The notes beneath the pieces were generated by a model. That model saw only the letters and a program-made list of their open reading frames with translations. It had not been told where the DNA came from and ran no database searches. DNA of 64,000 nt. It comes from Perca fluviatilis (taxonomy: Eukaryota; Chordata; Actinopteri; Perciformes; Percidae). The stretch spans positions 26,465,137-26,529,136 of the forward strand of contig NC_053116.1 of NCBI RefSeq assembly GCF_010015445.1, written 5' to 3'. Position numbers and translations under genes: made by a program. Shown here piece by piece: positions 21,831 through 63,648 of this stretch (position 1 is its first letter; the number at the start of each line of letters is the position of its first letter).

Positions 21831-24524
21831 TTGAGACTGCTGTATTTAATGACAAACTATTTTGTGAACATAGTGGTGTTAAAAAGAAGCTACTTTGGGT
21901 TTACACTGCTGAAAATACCAAGGGGAATCAGATAGGAGGAGCTTCAGTTGTTTTTTTTTTTTTCAAGATGCACAGAATACCATAACATCTATTTCATTAA
22001 TCTCCATTCATGATTTTAACACCACAAACAATCCAGGTGATCCCAACCTTGTTAACTAAACCAAAACTAAGCTAATAAAGTCACATTATTATCACAGCTG
22101 TAACTCCTCTGTGGACAGATAACCCCTCTGACTCAATGAGAGGAAAAAACACACTCAATTACTCCTCAGCAGTAGATCTAAATTGATTATGATGAGAATG
22201 AGTGCTGAGTAGGCAGCTAACATTTCATGACAGTGCAGTTAAAAAGAGCTGCAGCTGGACATGCTGAAAAAGGGTCTTGGGTGGTGAGGTAGGGGGAGAA
22301 AGTGTGTGCGTGCATGCGTGTGTGTTTGACTATTTAGACATGGAGGATAGATGGATGAGGGAAACTTTTCTCAGATTATGGTCCAAGTTTTAGTTTTAAG
22401 GTCAGAATTTGTTGTAGTTCAGAGTTAGTCATAGCTTGATCGATAATTTGTGCTCAGCTTGTGCTTGTGTGCAAGAGGAAGTGCAGACGTGTATGCCCCA
22501 AAATGTAATCAGTTTTATTTTGGCAAAAATGGCACTGATGGCAATGATTGGGAAATTCTTACACGACATCAGTTCCTCTTTACATATTGTCCAACCTCCA
22601 TCACTGTTGCAGTTCTCCCCACTATCTTCTACAACGCAAAACTATTGATACTACACACTCACAATATGTAAATTTTAGTATGTGCACTATTAGTATGCAT
22701 ATTTATTGAGTGGAAAGTGTATAAATGCAAAGGACACAGAAGAAAAGGTGGAAGAGCAGTAGCCAGTATTGGGAAATTTAAATTCAAATGCATGTTTTGT
22801 CTTAGCACATTAATGATAAAAGGCTTGTTTAACACAACAAAAAGTTAATTGGAAGCAACCACATTCTACAAAGGGGCACTGCAATTAGCATTTTTACATG
22901 GTATTCCTAGACTGTGTATGTAAACACACTGACATACCTAATGTTTACAAAACAAGCACAGAAGTGGAGTGATGGTATGTTGATTAACAGCATAGTGTCA
23001 TTTAAAGGTTGGTTTTGTGATTTGGCTCCAGGTTTAACATTAGGTAGGTTTTTCAGAGTTGTGCATATGCAAAGAAAGATAAACCTTTCTATTTGTGTCT
23101 TTTCTCTCCATCTATTAATAAATACTTAATGCAGTTGATGTAGAGAGAAATGTAAAGACTATTACATACTGTATTGTGAAAACCAAACAGGGGAAAAGAG
23201 GCATGGCAGCAATATTTTTCATGTTAGTCTAACAGTTGGGAGGCGGCTCCTCCGATATTTTGACTGATTTGGCCTCAAGTTCCGGATAGCAGCAGGTCAG
23301 CAAAACACTCACTACCAAAGCCCACCGCAAAACCCAGAGGACAGAGCCACAGCTTTTAGTCTGCTCACAGATGCATTTCACTTTAGATAAATCATTTGGT
23401 CCTCTGTCCTGCTTTTTGCCCTGCTTATGTATCTGTGTCGAGTTTGAAGGTTTGGGTACAGGATGCTGGGTGTTGTCATAAGTCACATAAAAAAGCAGGA
23501 AATAGATAAGCTACTTTTCACTAGAGGAGGTATGATGCATTATGGTTTACAGAAAATTTTTGCCTCAACAAACATCAAGGTATCTTGATGGTTTTTTTTT
23601 ATTTAGTGTTGTGTGCTCCTATAATCAACCTATATCATAACATCAACACAACAGGAATATGAGCTAAAGTAGTTTCTATTCTGAATTAATTGATTACATA
23701 TCATTGAATTTTAGATATGTTTATTCATGATTCAAGATTTCACCTCCAAACTTAACCAGAACATGTAAGACTATTTCAACCACAAATTTAGCAGGTAGTC
23801 GATTTAACTGTGTAAAGTTGCCTTAGAAAATACTAATGAAATATTTCTTTTACATGTTTACATACAAATATATGACAATTATGCAGTTGTTTGGCTAGAG
23901 TTGGCAGCAAAGAAACCTGCTGCTCAGAGTTAGAAGACTGCTGCCACCTAGTGTTTAACAGACCTAAAAGCAATAGAGCTGGTGGACTTCCCGCAGTGAC
24001 TATTATAAGCTTTTTATTTAATAGCATAATTAATTTAAGGAACTATGTTTTCATTTTAAATGTACAGAATTTCAAGACTTAGCCCAGAAAGTAATTGTTG
24101 GTATTTTATCAGTATTACATTTTGCAAACAATTTGTTCATTCATTTAAATTATAAAATGTCTCATAAGACCTGTGTATGAACACGTATTTATTACAACAA
24201 CTTGTTTTACCATTAATGATGCTATAAACATTATAATGCGGGATAGGATGATGACTGCGTAAAAAGAGTTAGATTAACCTTTTGTTAATACTTTGTAATA
24301 TTTCTAAGCACTAATAGTAACATCAGTATCTCCAGAGGAAGATTAAATACATGAAAACAAGGCGCTATAATCTCTAATATTGTAAGCTTCATATGATTTA
24401 TTGCAGGGCTGTTGTATTGGAATACAGTCAATGTAAATATGTTTACGCAATAAGCTGGTTGTTTTAACCACAGTATACCTAATGATTCTGCACACTGAGC
24501 ATGCACAGCGATGCCTTCAAGTGC

Positions 24525-24700
24525 CCACACAGTATGAAGGTCCTGGGTTCAGGTTCTTACAGTGTGCAGTTTGCATGTTTTCTCTGTGTCAACAGGTTTT
24601 CTCTAGCTGCTGCTGTTTCCTCCCACAGTCCAAAGACATGCAGCTTAGATGAATTGTAAACTGTGATAGACGAGACCAGGCTCTCACCTAAAACCTGCTG
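24525..24700 (+). repeat. Old fragment of the SINE family seen at 61237-61597
   Basis: Shared blocks include GTTTGCATGTT and TCCAAAGACATGC in the same order as in the later copy. It is diverged and lacks both ends. Confidence 0.55.
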
Positions 24701-24816
24701 GGTGGAGTGAAGGAGAGATGATGGATAATGTGGCCCTGTGATATTTACCCATATATCCTATTACCAATTTAGATATACAAATATAAAAGATACCAATGTG
24801 TGTGTGTCTGTGTGTC

Positions 24817-24824
<8 letters not shown>

Positions 24825-24898
<74 letters not shown>
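24825..24898. repeat. (TA)n microsatellite after a (TG)n tract
   Basis: About 74 bp of TA preceded by 28 bp of TG-rich DNA. It could extrude a cruciform under supercoiling. Confidence 0.95.
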
Positions 24899-24902
<4 letters not shown>

Positions 24903-25239
24903 TAATTATTATATATTATTATTAGATGGTGTAAAGAAAGGTGCTTCAAACCAACAAATAGTCAAATATGCCTACCACAACTGGAATTCTAATTTTCAGA
25001 TGCCATTAAAGGTTAAGTTATATCACTAATCTTTTACACAACATAACAGATTTGTGTTTTCATTTCATGATTTCGATTCGTGTGTGTGTGTGTGTGTGTG
25101 TTTATTTTGATTAGTGTTGGAGGTTTGGGGGTGTCCTCGGTGATAGGCCGTACCACTAGGGAGCCCCTGGCCCAGCTGCTGTACATGACTCTCCCACCCA
25201 TGGATGTATAATAACGCTCCCACCCTTCAAACCGTGTGC

Positions 25240-26780
25240 GGTTGTTTTCTTTGAAGAGGGCGCCGTTTTCTCCGCAGAGCCGCGCGCGCCGCTGACCGTG
25301 CTCTGCGCCCGGGCCACGTGACGAGGCGAAGCGGCCTCTCCTCTGTCGGTCCTTCCTTCCCAGGGTTCAATGAGCGCTGTGTGGCCCCACCCCGTCTCTC
25401 TTCAGCGCTGTCTATCTCCTCAATGTAGGCTACTATTCTCGGAGAGAGAGAAAGGGAGAAAATAATAACCTCCAAGAATTGGTTATTCCTGTCTTTCACC
25501 TTCCACGACCAGCGGCCAGGAGGGGAGCGGCCTTCGCGGTGGGAATGTGCTGCTACAACAACCCCGCGTACTATTTTTTTGTGAATGTAAATGCACATGC
25601 AGTCTCAAGCCTGTAGCCTATTTACCCAGCTCGGATTCAAGAGGAATATAGCTATATATAAATGTATGTTTGTATGAGAGTGTGTATGTGGGTACACACA
25701 TATAGGCCTTATATGTAGGCTATAAAAACTGAGCCTGACAGCTGGGTTGCTTTTTCACCTGCAAGAAACGTGGATACATTTCGAGGGATCTTGGTCACGT
25801 TTCCTTTTTCTTTTCTTTTTTTCCCTTTTTTAATGATTTTTTTCGTGAAGGGATTCATCGAGCCGAGCCGGGAATTTAAAAAAAAAACAGTATCGGTGCG
25901 CAGTTTGCTCTGTGGTGATGTGAGGGGCTGATAACACATTTCAGCAACAAAAGCGAGGGGCAGGGAGAAAGAAGGCCCTTTTGGAGGAGAAAACAGCAAG
26001 GAACAGCCATCACAAATAAGGAGGACAAATCGGGGGGTAGGCTATTGGATCGTTTCGGAGTTGGAGGCATTGGGGGATCCAGCCGAAAAGACAACCGCAG
26101 TGAGTTTGGAGCTGTTTTGGGTTGATTTGATGCAGCGAATGAAAAGCAGCCGGATGACGACGGAAGCAATGAGAATATCACACATGTAGCTCGTTTGGGT
26201 GTAATATCATTTTCCTTCCTCCTGTCCTGCTGGGCCCCCCGACGAAGACAGCCGTCGGGGAGAAATATATAGAGAGTATTAGTGTACACCAATGAAAATG
26301 TTTATCATCAAAGGAGACGTGGAAACGACCCGCGCCACTGCACGGGCGAGGTTTTCGGACACGCCGAGTTTGGCTCCTTGTCACGGGCAGCAGTGAGACG
26401 CAAGACCCGGGCTTTTGGAGATGCAAATTAGGCTGTTTATTCTGCCTCCGTTAGAGGTGAAAGCCCGATTTTTGGTGTCTTAACAGACGTTGTGGATTAC
26501 AATTGTTGATGTTAACGTTACACAGTTAACGGGGAGACACTGGGAAAACAAAACAAAAACTATACTGCATGTGAAGGAGGAAAAACCCGAGCAGCATTCA
26601 ACAAACTGAGAAGGCGGCCTCGGTGTCGTCAGCAACAGTATCCTGTCCTTTCTCTGACAGCAAAATCCGCGTTATGGACAAATAATTTCTACACGGACAA
26701 TTTTGGAGCAGGCCAGTCACGTTAAACGGTGTAAATGTGGGCGACATTGCTGCCAATTCCGCATGTCAAACGAGGGCTCT
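25240..26780 (+). promoter_or_regulatory. Putative gnas promoter and 5' leader (GC/CpG-rich)
   Basis: The sequence turns GC- and CpG-rich upstream of the gnas ATG, in contrast with AT-rich flanks. It contains a CACGTG E-box (25315-25320) and GC-rich stretches at about 25258-25340. A TATAAAA match lies at 25721-25727. CpG-rich promoters are known for mammalian GNAS. The start site cannot be fixed from sequence; if the TATA match is used, the leader would be over 1.1 kb with several upstream ATGs. Confidence 0.55.
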
Positions 26781-26782
26781 AG

Positions 26783-56217
<29,435 letters not shown>

Positions 56218-56340
56218 TGGGAGAGAAAAAAAAGTGTTCGCCAAAAACACATCGGACTATGAAAAACCCTGAACCCTGAGTCTCGGAACTCCCCTCTTCC
56301 ACAGAACTGTGTGAGCTCTTGTAAAGGAATGGGGGCCAAA

Positions 56341-56343
56341 ACA

Positions 56344-56399
<56 letters not shown>
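56341..56399. repeat. (AC)n array in gnas 3' UTR
   Basis: About 59 bp of AC with one interruption, 124 bp after the stop codon. It would be transcribed as a CA-rich element, the type bound by hnRNP L in mammals. Confidence 0.93.
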
Positions 56400-56402
<3 letters not shown>

Positions 56403-58079
56403 ACAGACACACCCTGAACCCAGAACTTCCCTGATGCAAACTCCCTACCTGCAGTAGACACCGCTATTTTTCTGGAAGGGTTTTAGGGGTTAACACATAC
56501 ACAGACTCGGATCTTCACCTTCAGCCATACTCCCAGCTTCACACATCTCAACATCATATATCGTCCCCATACACGTTACCCTCACCTTTCTAGAAACCCC
56601 GAGTGGCCCAGTCTGGACTGTGTTTCCTGCAGTGAGGAGGGTTTGAGAGCCGCGGTTGAGATTGTGAGATTTTCCTCTCGTTGAGGTCAGAATGAAGACT
56701 GAGCGAGCTACTACGTCAGTGCAACTGGGAAAGCAAGGACTGTTGAATTACTGCAAATAGAGAATAAACATGTCACAACAGATCAGCTAAACACTGTATC
56801 TAACAAAAAAAAAAAAAAGAAAAAGCACTGTGCTCAGGACTTGACTCAATCCGTGTACACCAATCCTTCCTATCACTTACACACATCCATAAATCCAACC
56901 ACAGGATCTGCTTGCACACAGAAACGTATCACATGCTTTTTACTGGACTGCACAACCGGCTTGGATACGGAAACGTACTGATCTGCCGACAAGTGGCAGG
57001 CTGGTTGAGCGGTCGGTGGATTTTTTCCGGCACAGTGCTTTGAGATTGAACTAAGTGACTGCGCAGACGAGGAGCAGCGTTACCACAGACTAAACAGACC
57101 AGGGGTGTGGTCAGTTGGGTCCGCAGTGCGGGGGCAGGGGTTCACCTAAACAGGACAGAGCTGACTCCGATGTGAATTTCTCTGATGGAGTCTAGATAAG
57201 TTTGCCAGAGACAACGGCAGTCCCTCGACTTCTCCACAGAACTGTTATGCCACCGGACTTTGCCTTGTTGGTAGTGGAGCAAAATATGAGGAGGATACAT
57301 TGAGTTTAAAACAAAAAGAAACACAAAAAAGCCAACTTTTATGGAACTTAACTAACAGAGGGCAAAAAGCATCCTTCTACAGTACAGTACCATATAAGTT
57401 AAAGAGAACTCTCATCTTGTCATGATTGACCCTGTTTTACTGTGTAGACTTTTGTGCCATTGTGCCCTGTATGCTCTCTTTCTTTATCTTTACTCTCTCT
57501 GTCTCGGTCATTCTCTCCTTTTTTCACCCCTCTTCTTTCTCATACGACAATTTTACTCTCCATCACTCTCCATCTTGACAGTTCTCCCCCTCCCTCTCAT
57601 TTTCTCCTTGACTGCACCTCCTCGTCCCCACCACCACTACCACCACCACCTTCCCATCTGCACTTCTACCTTCCTGGCTGTGCTCTTTTGGTTTAAGAGA
57701 AAATAAAATAGAATAATCCTGAAATATAAAAAAAAAAAAAAGATAAACAACAAACGGGACACTAATTTTTTTTTTTTGTGGTCATGTGGTCAAACAGCCC
57801 GCTCACACCTCCTTGCCATTCCCTCCCTCTGCCATCCCTCCATCTTTCCTTCTCTCTCCTTCCTCCCCAACCTCTTGCTCCTTTGTACGTCTGTCTTTAC
57901 ATTACTGCTGAACTATTATTCTTGTACAGACTGTAAAATGTATTATTTTGTACAACTTTGTTGAAAAAAAATAACTTTTAGAAGATCCCTGTGCCTTGAT
58001 CACGACTGTATGTGTGTAATGAGCTAAAGTGGGTGTCAAACTGCGCTGTATAGCTTGGCCAATCCCCTCCTAACTCCCA

Positions 58080-58083
<4 letters not shown>

Positions 58084-58157
<74 letters not shown>
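58084..58157. repeat. (CT)n array in gnas 3' UTR
   Basis: About 74 bp of CT with one phase slip, within the inferred 3' UTR. Confidence 0.95.
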
Positions 58158-58723
58158 CCCGGGGATGGAGGACAACCATTCGTAGCTTTTGTAGTTTAAT
58201 TTCTCTCCCCTATCCTCCCATTCTCGCTCTCTTTATGATTTAAATGTATATTTTTGAATCCATATACCCCAAAAAGATAAATATATGAAATGTATATGGG
58301 TTTAAAAAAAAAAGAAGTATTTTATTAGAATCAAATGAACCTTGACAAATTGTACACTTGATAGTGTGCGTATTGCTATAACTTAAATCCTTTCAACTGA
58401 AGTTGTGTTCAGGTTTCATTTATTTTCTTTCGTTGACCTCTGCAAACAACATTTTGAAGGGTTAAAGTTAGAGGAGATGACAGATGCAAAGCATTGCTTG
58501 TTTCTACACAAATCTTATTCTTTTGCTAAAAACTGGCCAAAAAATTTGAAAAAAAGAAATTATTTTGAGTTTATTTTCTGATGAGGGGGATGTCCTTCTT
58601 CCTAGCCTTGCACAGCAGAGGCGGCCTGTACAGTATTAGCATATCTCTCCTTTCAGTGCCCGAGTCTTCATTTAATGTGTACATCAAATATGGGTCTCTA
58701 CTTTCTGAACAGACGCTCTAAGA

Positions 58724-58729
58724 AATAAA
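58724..58729 (+). terminator. Candidate distal polyadenylation signal of gnas
   Basis: AATAAA followed within 5 bp by a run of T. Proximal alternatives lie at 56763-56768 and 57702-57707. Confidence 0.5.
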
Positions 58730-58735
58730 GTTTTT

Positions 58736-60457
58736 TTTGGTGCAGACAGCAACAAGTCTGGGATTACACATGTAAACACACTCACAGACACAGGCAACAC
58801 TACTTTCTCACATAAGCTGCATTTTTGCAATGTTATCCCTACATTTTCATCAGCCGGAAGGGTTGTTGTAAATCCAGGCTAGAGGAAGTTTCCTGTTTGT
58901 TGACCAGTCATTTCCTCTTCAGATATGCAGTGTATTTATTGGGACAATTATGAAGATTGTTAAGTCAGTGTCTGGCAGGGGGGCATCTGGTTTTGAAGCA
59001 ACAATGTGAAAATTCAGGTTAAAACTTAAATAACAAAGTTGCCTCATTCACCATAAAAGTGTAACTGGTGGGTCTTTATTCTGCAGTAAGTCCCTGAAGG
59101 TTTAAAAAAAATGGGAAGTTCTGAATACCCAACTTAATTCTGGAAAATACTTCTGATGCATATTTTTTGATGTTTTGGCTGTGTCGTCATGACATTTTGA
59201 AATGACTTTAAAGGAAAGAATGTTCCTTGCTAAGTGTTAACACACAGTGAGTTAATCCCAAAGTGTTAAATTTAACTTTAATTAATCAAGACTAATAATT
59301 AATGTCTTAATCAAGACAAAACTTGACTCACCCTATAGGAATGTTTTGTGCCCAAGATGCTCAATATATATATAAGTCTCTGACCTCAGATTTGATCCAA
59401 AATACCAAGTTTTTTGTATAGCCATACTGAATTTACAAGTACATAATTTACCTTTTAATGTGTTCATTTTGAGCTGTGAAATGATTGCTATGCAACCAAT
59501 AGAGTGAGGGGCAGTCAAGCTTGATCTACAGGAGCTAATTCACTCGGGTGGGCCTACCAACTTTCAAATAATCAAATAAGTTGATGTTGAGGGAAGTAGA
59601 AAATGAATTGTTGGTGGGAATAGTTGCTTCAAGAATACAGGAATAGATGCAACAAAAGCAGCAACCTAGCCTCTACCTTAACATTCATTTTTTATGAGAA
59701 GAGTATGATGGAATGAAGGCAGCAGTATTTCCCACTAGGGTAGAAATGAGGCCATTTGTAAAAGTAAGTTCAAGGTTAATAAATGTGACTGTGATCTGGA
59801 GGAAAAGGCACAGCATGGTAACCAGTTGTACCTGCTATATATCTGTATGTAATGTAAATAAATGTAAACTTTAGCCTACTATTTACCATGCTGTAACACT
59901 GGTAGAAGTGTCTGCAATGAAACGTGCAGTAAGTATAAAATTAAATATCTCTGAGTGCCAAAGTGATTACAAAAGGAAAATGTGGGCTGCAAGGCAAAAT
60001 GTATCAAAACAATATGTGGTGGTAGGTTCTACCAGGCATAAGTGTAATTTATGCTTAAACCCCCGCCTCCTCTCTATTTCAATGAGGAATGCTGTGCCTG
60101 GCAAAGACACTTAACAGACATGTTGCTCGGGATAAGGACAAAGGTATGATTCTGGGAATAATGGAATTAAACATGAATCATGACTTTGTGTAGGAGTCTA
60201 AAATAACTAACTCAACTCCCAACAGTGGAAACTGATTCAAAACGGTACCTTTGTAGACCCCTGACTCAGCTCTTTCATGATTCATGTGAGGCCCTTCTCT
60301 TAAGACCAGATGTTACACACATACGGATGCATATTCCTTTTTAACAGAAGAAACAAAACTCAACTGTAGCACTTATGGGACATGACCCCTGCTATGAAGA
60401 GTATCAACCTGAATCCTATGTAGCACACTGTGTGTCTGTAGTTGAACCCTCTTGAAT
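58736..60457. other. Intergenic DNA, nothing recognised
   Basis: AT-rich sequence between the gnas 3' end and the repeat cluster. No coding, RNA or mobile-element signature was seen. Confidence 0.5.
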
Positions 60458-60700
60458 GTTTAAAGGTCCTATGACATGGTGCTCTTTGGATGCTTGAGGT
60501 GGAGGGTGGGGGTGTGGCCTTGACCAACTGCCACTTTGCTCGTTTGAAAGCCATGATTATTTCTCTCTCATGGTAGAAATTGGTCAAGGCCACACCCCCA
60601 CACTCAACCTTTCCCCTCTCTCATCCTCAATAGCTACAGACACAGAAATGGCTGAATTTAGGGAATGAGACTTCAGATACAGTATTAGGGGACCACGGAG
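60458..60700. repeat. Rearranged fish repeat forming a hairpin
   Basis: Pieces of a repeat starting CCTATGACATGGTGCTCTTT occur in both orientations. A perfect 22 bp inverted pair lies at 60506-60527 and 60580-60601 (GTGGGGGTGTGGCC... and its complement). Confidence 0.7.
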
Positions 60701-60870
60701 GCATTGCTCAACCAGGTGCACCTGGCCTGGGAAGGAAGCGCTTAAAAGCAGTTGTGCCAGCAGCAGAAAAGAGAGGCCTCTGGTATGGGGACTGCTGGTC
60801 TTGCTGCCTCTCAGCCTGGGATGTAACAGAACTAAAGAGCAGTGGTGGAAGAAGTATTCAGAACCTTTAC

Positions 60871-61612
60871 AGGGCTGGGCGATATGGAGAAAATCAAATA
60901 TCATGACATTTTTGACCAAATACCTCAATATCAATACCGGAATGATATTGTAGTGTTGACTATTGGTGCTTTCACAAAATATTTACACAATGAAATTTTT
61001 GAAAAATAATCATCAGTAATGTGGATATAATCACTAAGTGGGTAAAGGCAAATAATATAACAGTTACAACAGTCTGGTAAGTTCAGAAATGACATCACTT
61101 TACTGTAATGCAGCCTTTCAAACCAGGAAAAGACAACAGTTATGCCAGATTACGATATTATGATATCCTAAAATCTAAGACGATATCTAGTCACATATCA
61201 CAATATAGATATAATATCGATATATTGCCCAGCTCTGGGGACACGGTGGTACGGTGGTTAGCACTGTCGCCTCACAGCAAGTAGGTTGTGGGTTCGTACC
61301 CCGGTTGGCCCGGCCTTTCTGTGTGGAGTTTGCATGTTCTCCCCGTGTCTGTGTGGGTTCTCTCCGGGTACTCCGGCTTCCTCCCGCCGACCAAAGACAT
61401 GCGGGCTAGGTTTATTGGTGTCCCTAAATTGTCCGTAGGTGTGCATGTGTGAGTGAGTGGTTGTTCGTCTATGTGTGGCCCTGCGATGGACTGGCGGCCT
61501 GTCCAGGGTGTACCCCGCCTTTCGCCCGACGTATGCTGGGATTGGCTCCAGCCCCCCCACGACCCTGTGCGCGGGATAAGTGGTTGACGATGGATGGATA
61601 TTGCCCAGCTCT
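60871..61612. mobile_element. hAT-type MITE B inserted in element A
   Basis: Ends AGGGCTGGGCGATAT and ATATTGCCCAGCTCT are flanked by perfect ACCTTTAC duplications (60863-60870, 61613-61620). Its right end is in turn interrupted by SINE C. Confidence 0.9.
61237..61597 (+). mobile_element. tRNA-derived SINE C inserted in element B
   Basis: A tRNA-like head has A box TGGTTAGCAC (61255-61264) and B box GGTTCGTACCC (from 61291). It is followed by a TTTGCATGTTCTCC body and a tail ending GACGATGGATGGAT. Perfect 15 bp duplications ATATTGCCCAGCTCT flank it (61222-61236, 61598-61612). A truncated copy is at 18830-18964. Confidence 0.9.
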
Positions 61613-62244
61613 ACCTTTACTTAAGTAAAAGTACTAATACTACACTGTAAAAATATTCTGTTACAAGTAAAAGTCCTGCATTGAAAATGTTACTTAAGTA
61701 AAAGTATGTAAATATCATCAGGAAAATGTACTTAAAGTATTAAAAGTAAAAGTACTCAATGCAGAAAAATCCTCACATTTTAGAAACTGGAAACAATCAA
61801 AACAGTGATCGGCGAATCATTTCAGCTCGACTTTTAGGCCTGAATATTGTAGTTAATTTTATAATTAATGCATTTTTATAAACTAGCCTACATGTGTTTG
61901 TGTGCAAAAATCTTCATTTGCAAAATAACTAACTAAAGCTGTCAGATTAATGTAGTGGAGTACAATATTTCTCTGAAATGTAGTGTAGAAGTAGAATAAA
62001 AAGAAAAGACTGAAGTAAAGTACAAGTACCTAAAATGTGTAGTTAAGTACAGTACTTGAGTAATGTACTTAGTTATATTCCACCATTGCTAAAGAGAGGA
62101 TTTCATGGGATTGTAGATGTCCGTGGCAGGGCCGTAGCTGCTATTGAGGACATTGGGGTCATGTCCTCTCTATTTTGGAGATGGAGGGTTTGGGAGACTG
62201 CAATTAAAAATGTATGCATTTTGTAGACTGATTCTAGACTCAAT

Positions 62245-62985
62245 AGCCCTCATTTATCAACCTAACGTAGAAACCAGCGCAGATATGAGCGCAGAAATCG
62301 TCTTATGACAGGCTTCACGTGGTTTATTACGTGGCTTTGAGGCCTCGCCCCTACAATTTACGACATGGCGAGACATAATCCGGCAGAGAAGCGGCACTTT
62401 TCAGAGGTGGAGATTGATGCGGTCACTGATGCGGTCAACAGTGTTGCTGTAGTAAATCGGACTCCAGCTGAAGTTTAACCTATTTAATTTATTTATACAT
62501 CCTTGACACATTTTCTATAGCCCTAATAGTAATATACAGGCTTTATTGTAATCTCTTAGGCCTACATGGTGTACTTATATTTAAATAAACACACGGTAGC
62601 GGAGTTTATGCAGTGTCTTTTATTTTACTCGTGTTTTTTTTCATGAGTCAGAACGAGACAACAGCTGAGGGAAGGCGTTCCTCCATACGTGCTGAGAACA
62701 TTTTTCAAAGGGGGGAAATTAAATAAAAATAAATCTAAGAGCCAGATCTGCAATTGCTGATAAGTGATCAACTGATGACTTCTCCTTCTCCTGATAAACT
62801 GATTATATGCTCCGCAAGGCCACACTGACTCGGAAACTTGCGTACACAAGTTCAGACCAGACGTGAGATTTTATCGCAGCCTACGCTCACGTTCAAATTG
62901 ATAAATGGCGAGCTTTGCGTAGGAATCGGCGTACGCCCGTCCTACGCCTGTTTTAGGTCGTACGTACGTTTCATAAATGAGGGCC
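62245..62985. mobile_element. Harbinger-like remnant with CTCATTTAT inverted ends
   Basis: Ends AGCCCTCATTTATCAA and TTCATAAATGAGGGCC are inverted. A short frame inside (62365-62478) matches a Myb/SANT-like domain, a typical partner protein of Harbinger transposons. No transposase is seen and no clear target duplication was found. Confidence 0.65.
62365..62478 (+). pseudogene. Myb/SANT-like 37-residue remnant
   Basis: The frame runs from ATG to TAA and includes KRHFSEVEIDAV and VNSVAVVNRTPAEV, which resemble the start and the third helix of Myb/SANT-like proteins of Harbinger elements. The middle of the domain appears deleted, so it is probably non-functional. Confidence 0.55.
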
Positions 62986-63360
62986 ACTGAGTTGAAATGT
63001 TTACTTTTAGGTTAACAAAATAATATATAAAGGCTTCAGCATTCCCACCGAACTATATATTCCTGGCCAAGTGGAGAAGGCTTTGAAACAGCATTTAGAT
63101 CGTCATGTTGCTGGGAAATGAAATTTGCAATAAGCCTAACTGAACTGATTGAATAAACTAAAATACAAAATGGCATGTGTAGGCTACGCCCCTGGTGCAT
63201 ATAGTCTTTCTGATTAGTGTTTCAAACCACTGGCCCTATCTCCGCCTTAAACTGGTGCACGTTGGGTTTTCTATGTGAAGTTCACATGTACATTTTGTCT
63301 TTAAGGTGTGAACGTTTGTTTTTGCAATGGGCAAGTAATAAAGTAACCCCGTGACATATC

Positions 63361-63648
63361 GCACGAGCCCCGCCCCTCGCGTGACGTCGTCCCCCTCCTT
63401 CCTTCCCGTCTCTCTCTCCCTCCGCTGCTAACCAACAGTTAGCACTAGCACGTTAGCCTCCAGCAGCTGTCGGTGGCAGTCAGTCCGAGTGGTGGTGCAT
63501 TTGTAATCATCCTCCTCCTCCTCCTCTCCCGTAGATAGACCGTGGACGGCCAGGTTGTTTCTTCGGGAGCCAGCTGCTTCACCTCCTCGGGCTACCTGCA
63601 GTAAAATTGTGTTGTCCTCGTCGTCACGACAGGAAGAAGCCCTGGGAC
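63361..63648 (+). promoter_or_regulatory. vapb: Putative vapb promoter and 5' UTR
   Basis: A GC- and CpG-rich segment directly upstream of the vapb ATG contains a GC box (CCCCGCCCCT, about 63368-63377) and a CRE-like TGACGTCG (63382-63389). No TATA box is seen, which fits a housekeeping promoter. The start site is not determined. Confidence 0.6.

Larger units (their letters stand above)
19649..25239. other. Intergenic interval between piezo and gnas
   Basis: No gene is recognised. It contains a CT-rich tract (about 20000-20050) near the piezo 5' end, an AT-rich hAT-type repeat (21550-21830), a decayed SINE-family fragment (about 24525-24700) and TA and TG arrays (24797-24898, 25080-25101). 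Short open frames here lack family motifs. The piezo promoter should lie just above 19649, but I see no decisive core element. Confidence 0.5.
56218..58735 (+). other. gnas: gnas 3' UTR (inferred extent)
   Basis: Sequence after the stop contains AATAAA at 56763-56768, 57702-57707 and 58724-58729. The last is followed by a T-rich stretch and marks the likely distal end. It carries an AC array (56341-56399) and a CT array (58084-58157). The extent is inferred from signals only. Confidence 0.6.
60840..62088. mobile_element. hAT-type element A, outermost of a three-level nest
   Basis: Ends CAGTGGTGGAA and TTCCACCATTG are flanked by perfect 8 bp duplications CTAAAGAG (60832-60839, 62089-62096). 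Its body is rich in AAGTAAAAGTACT motifs. It is interrupted by element B at 60871-61612. No transposase. Confidence 0.9.

Noticed and set aside
23229..23486. 85-residue minus-strand frame with a hydrophobic stretch
   Set aside because: No splice signals, family motif or neighbouring exons support it, and its length is within chance expectation.
25227..25598. 123-residue minus-strand frame in the CpG-rich segment
   Set aside because: GC-rich promoter DNA often lacks stops. The product is arginine-rich without family motifs. An antisense transcript like those of mammalian GNAS cannot be inferred from this.
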